Below are positions 11,800-23,504 of a stretch of 64,000 nucleotides of DNA, in pieces; positions within the stretch are counted from its first letter, which is position 1; the number at the start of each line of letters is the position of its first letter. The notes below the pieces were generated by a model. That model did not search any database, was not told where the DNA came from, and saw nothing but the letters and a program-made list of their open reading frames with translations. The stretch lies in contig NC_134542.1 of NCBI RefSeq assembly GCF_050624435.1, forward strand, positions 115,551,677-115,615,676. Direction: 5' to 3'. A program made the position numbers and the translations under genes. The stretch comes from Tenrec ecaudatus (lineage: Eukaryota; Chordata; Mammalia; Afrosoricida; Tenrecidae).

Positions 11800-13465
11800 C
11801 GGGACTGGCCCAGACTGACCCTGTGACACCGAGGCTAACCACTAAAAGCGTGCGGCAGAGCAACCGTGGGAGCAGAGCAGGGAGTCCCTGGGGAAGTACG
11901 AAGGACAGACTCTGGGGCTAGAGCATGGTACCCCATCCAACCTGACTGAAGGACATGCCTAGAGATAAAAAATCAGACCTTTATCTATTTACAGGTTTTT
12001 TTTTCTTTAAAAAATTTTTTCTTTTAATTACCATAATTTATTTTTCTAGGGGTAATTGGTTTCCTTTTTTGTTGTCATTGCTGTGTTCTCACTCATTGCC
12101 TAGCTTGCTATGGCTTGATTTTGGGTGCACATTACTATCCCTAGAGATCGATCTAGATAAGATAGACTGGATGAATAGTCTGGAGGAGAAAACAATGGGA
12201 CCAATGGTTCAGGGGGACATGGGAGAGGGGAAGGCGGGGGTAAGGAGGTAGTGCTGACCAACTCAGGGACTGGGGAGCAATAAGTGATCCAAAATCAGTA
12301 GCAAGAAGGGTGTGAGAGGCCTGGTAGGGATACAGCAAGGACAATGTAACCGAGAGAAATTACAGAAATCCAAATGAAGGCAGAGCATGATAGTGGGACA
12401 AGAGGAAAGTAAAAGGAAATAGAGGAAAGAACTAGGTGACAAAGGTTATTTATAGAGGTCTAAAGACTGTAATGTACATATGTAAATATATTTATAGAAG
12501 AGTGTGGGGACATTGGGCCTCCACTCAAGCACTTACTCAATGCAAGGACACGTTCTATTAAATTGGCATTCCAGGATGCACACCTTCCCAACACGATTGA
12601 TGAGGAAAAATGTGTGTATAAGCAAATGTGGTGAAGAAAGCTGATGATGCCCAGCTATCAAAAGGTATAGTGCCTGGGGTCTTAATGGCTTGAAGATAAA
12701 TAAGCAGCCATCTAGCTCAGAAGCAATAAAGCCCACATGGAAGAAGCACACCAGCCTGTGTGACCACAAGCTGTCGAAGGGATCAGGTATCAAGCATCAA
12801 AGAACAAAAAATCATTGTAAATGTGGTGAGTGCAGAGTGGAGACTCAAAGCCCATCGGTAGGCAACAGGACACTCCCTTACTGAAGGGTTGTGGGGAGGA
12901 GATGAGCCAGTCAGGGTGCAGGGTAGCAACGATGAAACATACAACTTTCCTCTAGTTCTTAAATGCTTTTTCCCCCCTCCCTGCCCCACTATCATGATCC
13001 CAATTCTACCTTACAAATCTGGCTGGACCAGAGGATGTACATTGGTACAGATAGCAATGGGAAACACAGGGAATCCAGGACAGATGACTCCTTCAAGACC
13101 AGTGGTGAGAGTGGCGATGCCTGGAGGGTGGAGGGAATGTGGGTAGAAAGGGGGAACTGATTACAAGAATCTACGTATAACCTCCTCCCTGGGGGAGGGA
13201 CAGCAGAGAAGAAGGCAGGGGGAGATATCGGACAGTGTAACATATGACAAAATAATAATAATTTATGAATGATGAAGGGTTCATGAGGTGGGGGATGGGG
13301 GAGGGAGGGGGAAAATGCGCAGCTGATATTAAGGGCTCAGTAGAAGGCAAATGTTTTGAGAATGACTATGGCAACAAATATACAAATGTGCTTGACACAA
13401 TGGATGTATGTATGGATTGTGATAATAATTGTACAAGCCCCCAATAAAATGATTAAAAAACAACA
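11800..13465 (+). repeat. LR retroposon copy, sense, long
   Basis: Includes the distal 5' region (CTATTTACAGG followed by a T-rich stretch and GATCTAGATAAGATAGACTG), the ATCAAAAGG-TAGTG module and the AATAAAATGATT tail. One of the longest copies. Non-coding. Confidence 0.88.
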
Positions 13466-13469
13466 ACAG

Positions 13470-13965
13470 TCAGCAGATTTCCCCCTTGGATGCATGCTGG
13501 ACCTGATCTGGTTTCCAAAATTTCCTGTATGTTTGGTTTGGTTTTTGTTTGCTCATATTAGGGTATATCTCAGAGGTGTTATGTCTTTGGGGATCACCTC
13601 TTGAAATTGTGTTATATGTTTTTTTGTTTTGTTATGTTTGCAAGTGAGTCGGTAGTTTATTTTTCATTTAACAATGACAAAATTGAGCACTCAATATTTA
13701 TAGGCCTTTAAAAGAGAACATGACAGAAACTCATAAATGAAACAGAAAAGGTTTACGTGTAACCATGTACCATGCACAATGAGGAAATGAGAAATTATTG
13801 AATACATATCAAGAATGAGGAAAATCGTCACATACCTTCCTTATCGCCAAGTGAATGAGCATAATCTAGATACCAAAAAGTACTTAAACATTCCATCATG
13901 GAGAAATAGGCCAAAATATGAGTCTCAATAGGAAGAGGCTTCAACAAGTCCATGGAAAAATTCTA
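13470..13965. other. Intergenic, nothing recognised
   Basis: AT-rich sequence without a supported gene or named repeat. Confidence 0.4.
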
Positions 13966-13969
13966 TTAT

Positions 13970-14170
13970 CTTTTTTTTTAATCATCTTATGGGGACTTGT
14001 ACAATTCTTATCACAATCAACACATACATCCATTGTGTCAAGCACATTTGTACATTTGTTGTCATCATCATTCCCAAAACATTTGCCTTCTACTTGAGCC
14101 TTTGATATCAGCTCCTCATTTCCCCCCTCCCTCCCTGCTCCCCTCTCCCTCATGAGTGTTGTATGATTTT
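13970..14170 (-). repeat. LR 3'-end fragment, antisense
   Basis: AATCATCTTATGGGGACTTG, CATCATTCCCAAAACATTTG and CCCTCATGAGTG mark a truncated copy. Confidence 0.83.
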
Positions 14171-14174
14171 GGTA

Positions 14175-14397
14175 TTTGAAACCCAATACTTCATGAACCT
14201 AAAGAGACAGAAAGTAGAATAAGGGTTACGGGAAAGGGGAGTACAGTGGTGGTGGTGAGGTAAAGGGGAGATGGTCTCAAGGAATCCATGTAGAAAATGA
14301 ATGTTTGGAAACTGATTGTGGTAACAATTGTACAATTCTGATGGACATGACTGAACTACAGATGATATATATGTATTAAATCTGAATTAATTTTAAA
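14175..14397 (+). repeat. Old L1 3'-UTR tail
   Basis: Contains TTACGGGAAAGGGGAGTACA, TTGGAAACTGATTGTGGTAA, ACAATTGTACAATTCTGATG and a final TTAAATCTGAATTAA, the layout of an old L1 3' UTR. Similar to 18075-18311. Confidence 0.6.
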
Positions 14398-14419
14398 GAG
14401 TCTATCAAAAATATCATAA

Positions 14420-14948
14420 GAAAAAGAGGTCAAATGACACATTGCTGCACAAGACCTCTTTAGAGTGTTGAAAAGCAATGATTTTACTTTGAGGATTAAA
14501 GCACACTTGACCCAAGCCATGCTATTTCCAATTTCTAAATATGGATGTGAAATTTGAACACTAAATAAGGAAGACCAAAGATGGATTGGTGAATTTTAAT
14601 TATGGTGCTGGTGAAGAATGTTGAAAGTAGGGACTGCCTAAAGAACACACTAAATCTGTCTCGGAGGAAGTACAGCCAGAATATTCCTTATAAGTAAGGA
14701 TGGCAAGACTTTGTCTCAATTGCTTTGGACATGTTATCAACCAAGACCCGTCCCTAAGAAGTACACGGTGTTTGGTGCAATAGAAGGCAGCGGAGATGAA
14801 GAAGATCTTCACCAAGATGACTGACACAGTGGCTGCAACAATGGGCGCAAGCATAAGAATAGTGGGCGGATGATGGTCCATTCTGTTGTACAAAGGGTCG
14901 CTATGAAAAGGAACTGCTCGAAGGCACCTAACAACAACATGGATATGA
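14420..14948 (+). pseudogene. RTE-type LINE C-terminal ORF and 3' end
   Basis: Sense RTE. The protein-coding part is visible as CTTGACCCAAGCCATGCTAT, AACACTAAATAAGGAAGACC and AAGTACAGCCAGAATATTCC. The 3' end reads GTGGCTGCAACAATGGGCGC, GGTCGCTATGAAAAGG and CACCTAACAACAACATGG. Stops and frameshifts throughout. Confidence 0.85.
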
Positions 14949-14949
14949 A

Positions 14950-15445
14950 AGTTGGCCATTATGGAATATTAATACTACCTAAATTCATCTGCAGATACAA
15001 TACCGTCCGGATGCCAATTCCAGCACATTCTTTAAAGATATGGCAAAACCAACCAAGAAAGAATAGTTTCACACTTTGATATTTTTTTAGTAGAGATTTC
15101 TATGATTTTGTAGCAATACTTTTAACTTACCCTTGTCAATGACTAGACATTTTATGAGCTAAGCGTGACTTTATGGAGCCAATGCTTATACAGCCCTCTC
15201 AGGAAAAGCAGCCTGGTGCCTGCTTTCTAGGGCTCCTGGCCTTCCAGCCATCCCCCTTTAATGATGCCTAAACATCTGACACCACTGGTCTACAGGAGAT
15301 GGGAGTACAAATCTTCAGAGACTGAAGAAAACCATAGAAATGAGCGGTGCTTCTTGTTGAGGTGACTGCCCAGCAACACTTGGTTTTATATAGAGAGACG
15401 CTAAACACAGGCTTTCTCACTTCCTTCCCCACTCCATAAGGTCAC
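14950..15445. other. Intergenic, nothing recognised
   Basis: 15080-15180 shares TTTGTAGCAATACTTT and ACTT-CCCTT with 30470-30530, so a low-copy repeat may be present. No gene. Confidence 0.4.
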
Positions 15446-15448
15446 ATA

Positions 15449-15535
15449 CACAAGGAGCTTCGAAAAGTTTGTGGCAAAATAAAAGAGAAAAGTAATTGGA
15501 TTTTTTCCACTAAATTTTTGAAGCGCCTTCATGTT
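15449..15535. mobile_element. Small palindromic mariner-type element
   Basis: ACAAGGAGCTTCGAAAAGTT and the opposing AAATTTTTGAAGCGCCTTC form inverted ends of about 18 bp around a short core, like MADE1-type mariner miniatures. Relatives at 39652-39728 and 54996-55070. Confidence 0.65.
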
Positions 15536-15828
15536 GACCCTTCCGGTCACTGTGGCTAGAAATCATTGAAATTTTAGGATCCAACATCAAACCGTACTCA
15601 GACTGAAATGAAGTAGCAGTCACGTAAACTCGGTGGTTAGAAAGTATCAGAAAGTGATCATAGACCACATAGACAAAGGATGTAAACAGCCTTGCTAACA
15701 TGCAGGACCGCACTGGAAAGGGGATTATTGCAGATGAAGTTGGGTTAAAATTTAGCACTCTATCATTTGATCTCCCTTATGATCCATTTTAAATTTGTTC
15801 CAGTCTTTAATATTTTCTACTTTCTTTT

Positions 15829-18000
15829 TTTATCATTGTTTGGGGGTTCAAAAACTGATATCACAATCCATACATGCATCAATTGTATAAAGCACATTTG
15901 TACATTCGTTACCCTCATCATTCTCAAAACACCGCTTTCCACATAAGCCCCTGGCATCAGGTCCTCATTTTTCCCCCTCCCTCCCCATTCTCCCCACCCT
16001 TATGAACCCTTGATAATTTATAAATTATTATTTTGTCATATCTTACACTATCCAATGTCTCCCTTCACCCACTTTTCTGTTGTCCATCCCCCAGGGAGGA
16101 GGTTATATTAGATCCCTGTAATTGGTTCCCCCTTTTCACCCCACCCTCCCTTTACCCTCCCTGTATCGCCACTCTCACCATTGGTCCTGAAGGGATCATC
16201 TGCCCTGGATTCCCTGGGTTTTCAGTTCCTATCTGTACCGGTGAATATCCTCCTGTCCAGCCATATTTGAAAGTTAGAATTGGGATGGTAATAGTGGGTG
16301 GGGAGGAAGCATTTAGGAACTAGAGGAAAGTTGTATGCTTCATCGTTGCTACAATGCACCCTGACTGACTCGTCTCCTCCCCACGACAATTCTGTAAGGG
16401 ATATCCAGTTGCCTATAGATGGGGTTTTGGGTGCCCACTCCACACTCCCCCTCATTCACAATGATATGATTTTTGGGTTTTGGTGCCTGATACTTCATCC
16501 CTTCGACACCTCGTGATCACACAGGCTGGTGTGCTTCTCCCATGTGGGCTTTGTTGCTTCTCAGCTAGATGGTTTCTTATTTACCTACAAGCCTTTAAGA
16601 CCACAGACATTATATCTTTTGATAGTCGGGTACCATCAGCTTTCTTCACCACACTTGCTTATGCACCCATTTGTCTTCGGCGATCGTATTGGGAAGGTGA
16701 GCACACAATGTTATGATTTTTTGTTTTGATGCCTGATAACTGATCCCTTCAGCACCTCATAATCATAATGGTTGGTGTGCTTCTTACATGTGGACTTTGT
16801 TGATTCTGAGCTAGATGGCTGCTTGTTTACCTTCAAGACTTTAAGACCAGAGGGAGCCCTGGTGGTGGAGTGGGTAATGCATTGGTCTGCTTACTACAAG
16901 TCTTTAAGACCCAAGACGCTATCTATATCTTTTGATAGCCAGGCTCCATTAGCTTTCTTCACCACATTTTCTTATGTACCAGCTTTGTCTTCAGTGATCA
17001 TGTCAGGAGGTGAGTATCATGGAATGCCAGTTTAATAGAACAAAGTATTCTTGCATTGAGGGAATACTTGAGTGGAGGCCCAATGTCCATCTGCTACCTA
17101 AATACTACACCAATAAATATAGGCACATAAATCTATTTCCCCATCCTCATATATAAATATATTTACATGTGTACATGGCTTTATTTAGACCCCTATAAAT
17201 GCCCTTTGCCTCCTAGCTCTTTCCTCAATTTCCTTTTACTTTCCTCCTGTCCCACTGTCATTTTAAGCCTTCATTTGGGTTACAGTAGTTCCTCTCGGTT
17301 ACATTAGTCTTGATCAATCCCTACCAGGCCTCCTACACCCTCCTCACCACTGAACTGGATCACTTGTTGTTCCCTTTTCCCTGGTTTTGTTAACACCACA
17401 TCCTTCCCCCCCCACCCACTCCCTCCCATGTCCACCCAGAACTGACAGTCCCATTCTTTTCTCATCTAGATTGTTCATCCACCCTATCTTATTTAGACAG
17501 ACCTGCGGAGATAATAACATGCACAAAAACAAGACAGAGCAAAACCAAGCAACAAAAGAAAACAAAACAAAAAAAACACAACACAACAACAAAAGACAAT
17601 CTTGTAGTTAGTTGAAGGACTGTTTGTTGGTCTTTAGGAGTGTTTTCCAGCCAAGTCTGATGGGGTGCCAAGCCCTGGCCCCAAAGTCTATTTTTGGTAT
17701 TCCCTGGACTTGGTTGCTCTGTTCCCCTTGCTGTTCTGTTCCACGCCCTTAGTGTTTGGTCTCAGTGTGGTAGACTCAGATTAGGTACAGTTCCCACACT
17801 GTGTCTCCACTGTTGTCCCCTGAAGGGCTGTGGGTCAGTGAGGGATGGCATGTGTCATAGTGGGGCCAGCCAAATGGTCTTCTCTGTGGATTGGCTGCTC
17901 TGAGCAGGTAAGTTGACAGCAAGGCTTGGTGGGCCAGGCTGTGTTCCACTCTCTCTTTCTCCCCCTTCATTTCCTCCTGTGTGCTCTGATCAAGCATGTC
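15829..18000 (-). repeat. LR retroposon, longest copy (2.17 kb), antisense
   Basis: Flanked by TCTACTTTCTTTT at 15816-15828 and 18001-18013. It contains the whole known LR sequence and extends about 200 bp beyond the 5' end of the sense copy at 18323. The CTTTTGATAG module occurs twice (16480-16710 and 16712-17015), and the second module holds a tiny AfroSINE head. No long open frame on either strand. Confidence 0.9.
16849..16900 (+). repeat. AfroSINE head, about 50 bp, with duplication
   Basis: GGGAGCCCTGGTGGTGGAGT and GGTAATGCATTGG are only the 5' tRNA-like head of AfroSINE. It is bracketed by AAGACTTTAAGACC and AAGTCTTTAAGACC (one mismatch), so it looks like a separate insertion into the LR copy. 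Confidence 0.8.
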
Positions 18001-18074
18001 TCTACTTTCTTTTCAAATAAGGTTTTTATCTGTTGTACTTTGCTATTGCTAGTTTTTGTTGGTTTTTAAAATGT

Positions 18075-18311
18075 TTTTCTGTATAGGAAATTCCAATGAG
18101 TAAATCTCTAGAGACAGTAACTGGATTAATGGTTTCTTGGGATTATGGCAGGAGAGGTTGGGGGGAAATGGGAGCTAATAATGATGAGAACATGAATGAA
18201 GAAAATGTTCTCAAACTATAGTAATGATTATACAACTCTTCTCGATGTGATTGAATGATTGGTTTGTATGTTATGTGAATTATATGCCAACAATACTATT
18301 AAAAGCAAAAT
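18075..18311 (+). repeat. Old L1 3'-UTR tail
   Basis: Reads GGGATTATGGCAGGAGAGGT, AAAATGTTCTCAAACTATAG and a terminal AATATTATTAAAAG-like tail. Same family as 14175-14397. Confidence 0.55.
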
Positions 18312-18322
18312 GGATGGGCAGC

Positions 18323-20038
18323 CTATGGGGACAACACTGGTGACACAGTGAGAGCACTGCACCCAATCTGACCCCACCAGGGGCAAAACACTAGGGTGTG
18401 CAACAGAACAACAAGGGTAGCAGATCAAGGAAGTCCCAAGGGAATACCAAAAATAGACTTTGGGGCCAGGACATGGCACCCCATCAGACTCAACCGGAAA
18501 ACACTCCCAAAAGTCAACAAACAGACCTTCAACTATTTACAGGCTTTTTTTTTTTTTTTTTTGGTCATTGGTTTTGTTGTTGTTTTCTTTTCTTTCCTTT
18601 TGTTGCTTTGTTTTTCTCTATCATGTTTTTGTGAACATTATTATCTCTGCAGGTCTATCTAGATAAGATAAGCTGGATAAACAATATGGAGGAGAAAACA
18701 ACTGAACCAACAGTTCCAGTGGGGACATGGGAGAGGGGGAGGTGGGGAAAGGAAGTGTTGTTAACAAACCAAGAGGCAAGGAAACAACAAGTGATGCAAA
18801 ATAGGTGGTGAGGAGGGTGTAAGAGGCCTGGTCGGGCTTGATCAAGGGCAATGTAACCAAGAAGAATTGCTGAAACCCAAATAAAGGCTGAGCATGATAA
18901 TGGGGCAAGAGGAAAGTAAAAGGAAATAGAGGAAAGAACTAGGAAATGCAAAGGACATTTATAGAGGTCCAAATACAGGTATGTACATATATAAATATAT
19001 TTATATATGATGATGGGGAAATATATGTGTGCATATATTTATAGGTTTAGTATTAAGGTAGCAGATGGACATTGGACCTCTTCTCAAGTACTCCCTTAAC
19101 ACAAGAACATTTTGTTCTATTAACCTGGCACTCCATGATGCTCATCTTCCTGACAAGATCACTGAAGACAAAGCAGGTGCATAAGCAAATGTGGTGAAGA
19201 AAGATGATGGTGCCCAGCTATCAAAAGAGATAGAATCTGGGGTCTTAAAGACTTGAAGATAAACAAGCAGCCATCTATCTCAGAAGCAACAAGCCCACAT
19301 GGAAGAAGCACACCAGCCTGTGTGATCATGAGGTGTCGAAGGGATCAGTTATCAGGCATCAAAGAACAAAAATCATTTCATTGTGAATGAGAGGGAGTGC
19401 GGAGTGGGGACCCAAAGCCCATTTGCAGGCAACTGGACATCCCCTTACAGAAGGTTCACAGGGAGGAGACCAGTCAGTCAGGGACCAGTGTAGCAACAAT
19501 GAAGCATACAACTTTCCTCTAGTTCCTTAATTCTTCCTGCCCCCACTATCATGATCCCAATTCTACCTTACAAATTTGGCTACACCAGAGGATGTACTCT
19601 GGTACAGATAGGAACTGAAAACACAGGGAATCCAGGACAGATGAACCCCTCTAGACCAGTGGTGAGAGTAGCAATACTGGAGGGTGGGGGGAAGGTGGAG
19701 TGGAAAGGAGGAACCAATTACAAGGATCTATATATAACCCCCTCTCTGGGGGACAGACAGACAACAGAAAGTGGGTAAAGGGAAACATCAGACAGTGTAA
19801 GACATGAAAAAAAATAATTTAGAAATTATCAAGGGTTTGTGAGGGAGGGGGAGGTTCATGGGGAGGGAGGGAAAAAATGAGAAGCTGATACCAAGGGGTC
19901 AAGTAGAAATAAAATGTTTTGAGAATGATGATAGCAACAAATGTACAAATGTGCTTCACACAGTGGATGGATGGATTGTGATAAAAGTTGTATGTGTGGG
20001 CCCCCAATAAAATGATTTTTTTAAAAAAGAAAGAAAAA
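18323..20038 (+). repeat. LR retroposon, sense, 1.72 kb
   Basis: Flanked by GGATGGGCAGC at 18312-18322 and 20039-20049. It has a T-run at 18547-18562, the GATCAAAG module, and ends CCCCCAATAAAATG followed by an A-rich tail. It lies head to head with the antisense copy ending at 18000. Confidence 0.92.
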
Positions 20039-20049
20039 GGATGGGCAGC

Positions 20050-20224
20050 ATGGAAAACCTGAATGCAAGTCAGACTGATGAGGGGGCCAGCACTAAACAT
20101 GCTGATGAAAGAAGAACCGGTGAGAGAGAGTAGAAGGATGGAGCTGTTGTGCTTTTTTTTTTTTTTTTTGCTGTTGTGCTTTTTTATTGCTCGCTGTTAT
20201 TCAATGAGCATTGCTGCAATTGTT
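20050..20224. other. Intergenic, T-run, nothing recognised
   Basis: GCTGTTGTGC is repeated around a T17 tract near 20153-20169. No gene. Confidence 0.4.
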
Positions 20225-20390
20225 GTTAGTTGTTGAGTCAGTTTGACACACGATGATCTATAGGGTTTCAAAACTGAAGTTTTAGAAGCAGATAGCCAGG
20301 CCTGTCTTCCATGATGCCTCTGCTAAATTTGAACTGCCAACCTTTCAGCTCATAGTTAGTGTTTGTGCCACGGACACGAAATAGGACTAG
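20225..20390 (-). repeat. AfroSINE, antisense, diverged
   Basis: TTGTTAGTTGTTGAGTCAGT, AGAAGCAGATAGCCAGGCCT and AACTGCCAACCTTTC are in antisense AfroSINE order. Confidence 0.65.
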
Positions 20391-21015
20391 TAGTTAAACA
20401 TTCCATTTTCAAATAAATCTGTCATCACTCCTTATCCATCCCATGCTCCACTCTCCACAGCATCCTGGAAAACGTGGGGGCTTCCTGCACTTACTGCTTC
20501 TCTTCTGGGAGCAGCCTCCAGAGAACTGTTATATATAAATTTCTCAAATAAGCTTCTATACCTTTCCATTCTGAAATGTCAGTTCCTTAAAAACGATTTC
20601 TCAGTTAAAAAAAAAAGTCAAGTTAAAGCTTCCCTCTAGGTGAGGTGCTGCTGAAAATAAAAATGCATGGCCCTTGGTGAACACAGCCAACCATGCACAG
20701 CAGGTGCACAGCAGGTGCTCCTCGGGAGCAGGCCCTGATGGGTGGGAAAGGCCATCTGTTAGAGACCTCTGTTACACAGCTCACCATGAACAGGCCCGTC
20801 CTTGATGGAGGATGGCCAGAAGAACCAGTCCTGATAAAGGCTTTGAGAGAAAGTTAATCACATGCGGTCCGTTTGTCATTTGTCCAGTGCTGCTGCTGGG
20901 TGGGGTTCTCAACAATCTGGATCGGTGCCAGAAGAGCTGGTAAGCTGTCTCCAAGTTTACCGGCTCAGGTTTAACACCAATAAATGCTATTTAATACCTT
21001 TTTCAGGCAACAAAG
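20391..21015. other. Intergenic, nothing recognised
   Basis: Unique-looking sequence. CAGCAGGTGCACAGCAGGTGC at about 20698-20718 is a short direct duplication. Confidence 0.4.
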
Positions 21016-21019
21016 CGGT

Positions 21020-22215
21020 ACTTTAAAAAATACAAATCAGATCACATCATTCCTCTGCTAAAATCTTTCAATTTAACTACCATAGAGAACCAGATCCCAA
21101 TGTGTTCCTATGACCAGACCCAGTATGACCCCTGTTCCCTTCTACTTTCACCTGCTCCTGCCTGCCTCCCCAGCTTTGCTCCTTCTATTTTACCCACGGG
21201 TCTCCAGGCTCCACTGTCCCTGGCCTCCTCTCCATCCTTCAAACTTGGCCTGCCGGGGCTAGGGGACTTTAGTGGCTAGGTATATGGCAATGAGAGTCAC
21301 TCGGCCTGGGTCAAGCACCAATTCTGCCATGTGTTATCATATGATTCTTAGGGCTGTTGTGTGGCTACAATAAAGAGAATGCACGGATGCTTAAGCGTGT
21401 TTAAGTCATGTGGTTGTTGTTAGTTTTTTTCCGGCTGACGCATAGGAGCCCAAGGTACAACAGAACAAACCTCGCCGGCTCCTGCACCACCCTTACAATC
21501 ATTGCTATGTTTCAGCACATCGCTGCAGTCCCTGTGTCCACCCATCTCGTTGAGGGTTTCACTCACCTCCTCTCTTAGCAAGCATGATGTTCCTTTCCAA
21601 GGACTGGTTTCTCCACCTGCTACGGAGCATTATGCCTGTACTTCCTTCACGAGAGATCTACTTGTTCTGCTGGAAATTCATAGTGCTTTGAAGACTAGGG
21701 GGCACTTGACGCAAGCCGTGATATTTCCAATTACTTCCGATGCATGTGAAAGCTCAACAGTGAATAAAGACAACCAGAGAAGAAGTGGCGCATCTGAATT
21801 AGGGTGTCGGCAAAGAATTTTTTAGAGTACCATGAACTGCTTTAGACGTAGTCAGCACTGTATTGGAAGTGGCAGCTATTGTTCCTGCCTCAGGACCTTG
21901 CCCTCAATGGTCCCATTGTTTGGACCACTTTTTCCAGTCTCAGAGCTAAATCTTTTCATCCTTTAGGTTACGGTTCTTATTCCATACGACCATCCAATCC
22001 AAAGGAAGCTCCTATTCGCTATCACACACCTCTGCAAATTCTCTTCAACAAGAGTTTTCCAGATCCCTAGCTATCTTATTAATAAATACATATCTAGCTT
22101 ATCCTTTATCAGAATATAAGCTCCATGATAGCAAGGTCATGTTTAGTCCTATAACCCTGGAACCCAGAAAATTACCTACCATCTGGTTAGTACTCAGTGA
22201 ATATGCAAACACTAA
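21020..22215 (-). repeat. L2 LINE, interrupted
   Basis: TCAGATCACATCATTCCTCT, TGACCCCTGTTCC and the later TGTTCCTGCCTCAGGACCTT, ATATAAGCTCCATGATAGCA and TACTCAGTGAATATG are the ordered blocks of an L2 3' end. The two halves are separated by a MIR-like stretch (about 21265-21405) and an RTE insertion (21415-21850). Confidence 0.65.
21415..21850 (-). repeat. RTE LINE with inverted 5' segment
   Basis: 21415-21680 is antisense RTE 3' end (GTTGTTAG terminus, GCAAGCATGATGTTCCTTTC, GGAGCATTATGCCTGTACTT). 21680-21850 is sense and covers the segment just upstream (TTTGAAGACTAGGGGGCACT to GTACCATGAACTGC). The two parts meet where their consensus positions meet, the mark of twin priming. Confidence 0.78.
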
Positions 22216-22231
22216 ATGAATGGATCAAAGT

Positions 22232-22528
22232 GAAATGAAACCGACATCGCTGCCATAGAGTTGATAGCGACCCTATAGGACAGGGCAGAACTGCCCCTGT
22301 GGGTTTGTGAGAACTTAACTCAGTGTTTCTCAATCTGTGGGTCATGACCCCTTTGGGGGTCAAATGACCCTTTCACAGGGGTCACCTAAGACCATCAGAA
22401 AACACCTTTCCAATGGTCTTAGAAACTGAGTCCTCCTCTTTTCCCCATGGTATGCCGGGTTGCTTTGAACTACTGACTTTGCCGCTAGCAGCCCAATGTG
22501 TGACCATTACACCAGTAGGGCTCCTAAG
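22232..22528 (-). repeat. AfroSINE, antisense, split by a SPIN-like element
   Basis: 22255-22319 (TAGCGACCCTATAGGACAGG, GAACTGCCCCTGTGGGTTT) and 22432-22528 (TTGAACTACTGACTTTGCCG, TTACACCAGTAGGGCTCCT) are the two parts of one antisense SINE. The gap holds the hAT relic. The middle of the SINE is missing. Confidence 0.78.
22320..22431. mobile_element. SPIN-like hAT element, truncated
   Basis: Begins CAGTGTTTCTCAATCTGTGG GTCATGACCCCTTTGGGGGT, matching the SPIN 5' end as I remember it. AAGACCATCAG and CAATGGTCTTA form an internal hairpin. The 3' terminal inverted repeat is missing. Confidence 0.75.
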
Positions 22529-22557
22529 GAATGGACGGAACACCTGCTAAATGAGAG

Positions 22558-22965
22558 TGTTGTTGCTAGTGCCATCGGGTTGGTTTTGATCCATGCTCAC
22601 AGAACAACCCCCCACCACCACTTGCACCACCTGCACCACCCTCACAATTGTACCTGTGCTTGCAGCCATTGGGCAGACACTGTGTGATCCATCTCGCTGT
22701 TGAGGGACTTCCTCTTTTTCGCTGCCCTTCTCCTTTACTAAGCATGATGTCCTTCTCCAGGGTCTGGTCTCTCTGACAACAAGTCCAAAGTTTGTAAGAC
22801 GGAGTCTTGCCATTGTTGCCTCTAAGGAGTACTTTGGCCGTACTTCCTGCAAGAGAGACTGGTTTGTCCTTTTAGCAGTCCATGGTACTTTCAGTGTCCT
22901 TCTCCAGCCCCACAGTTCAAATGCATGGATTCTTTGGCAACCACATATCTCAACTGACTATTAGC
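22558..22965 (-). repeat. RTE-type LINE 3' end, antisense
   Basis: GTTGTTGCTAGTGCCATCGG, TACTAAGCATGATGTCCTTC, GGAGTACTTTGGCCGTACTT and CAGTCCATGGTACTTTCA read as reverse complement of the RTE C-terminal ORF and 3' end. Confidence 0.83.
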
Positions 22966-23127
22966 AGACATCCAATTAATAGTTGTTATGCCAGAGCCAG
23001 TTTGTAGACCCACGGCACCGTGTTTTTGTATCTTTGCTTTTTTTTTATCTTTGCTTCTTTTTTCACTGTTCCTTAACAAGTCCCCTCCTCAAGAATCGTT
23101 TGATTAGCAAATAATAGGCACACAGCT

Positions 23128-23320
23128 CAAAGGAGAATAGTGGTGGTTATACATTGGGCTGCTAACTGTAAGGTCAGGAATTTGAAACCTCAGTGGGAGA
23201 AAGAAGAGGTCTGCTATACCAATGAAGACTGACAGTTTCTACAACCTCTGGGGCCATTCTAACCTGTCCTCGAAGATCATTATGAGTTGGAATTGCCTTG
23301 ATTTTACCAAGTTTGGTTTA
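23128..23320 (+). repeat. AfroSINE, sense
   Basis: GTGGTGGTTATACATTGGGC TGCTAACTGTAAGGTCAGG at the head and ATTATGAGTTGGAATTGCCT at the tail. Confidence 0.85.
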
Positions 23321-23504
23321 GTTTGGAAGTGAGCAGCTCTGTTTGTTTGTTTTCCCTCATACAAACAAACAAAAACTCCCTATGGAAAATCACGCATATT
23401 CACTTTTTAAGAAGACAATTTGACTCTACAGTGAAAAACCAAAATCTCTGCCTCCCTCCTCATTTGTGAGTCAGAATTGACTCGGCAGAAATGGGTTCAG
23501 TTTA

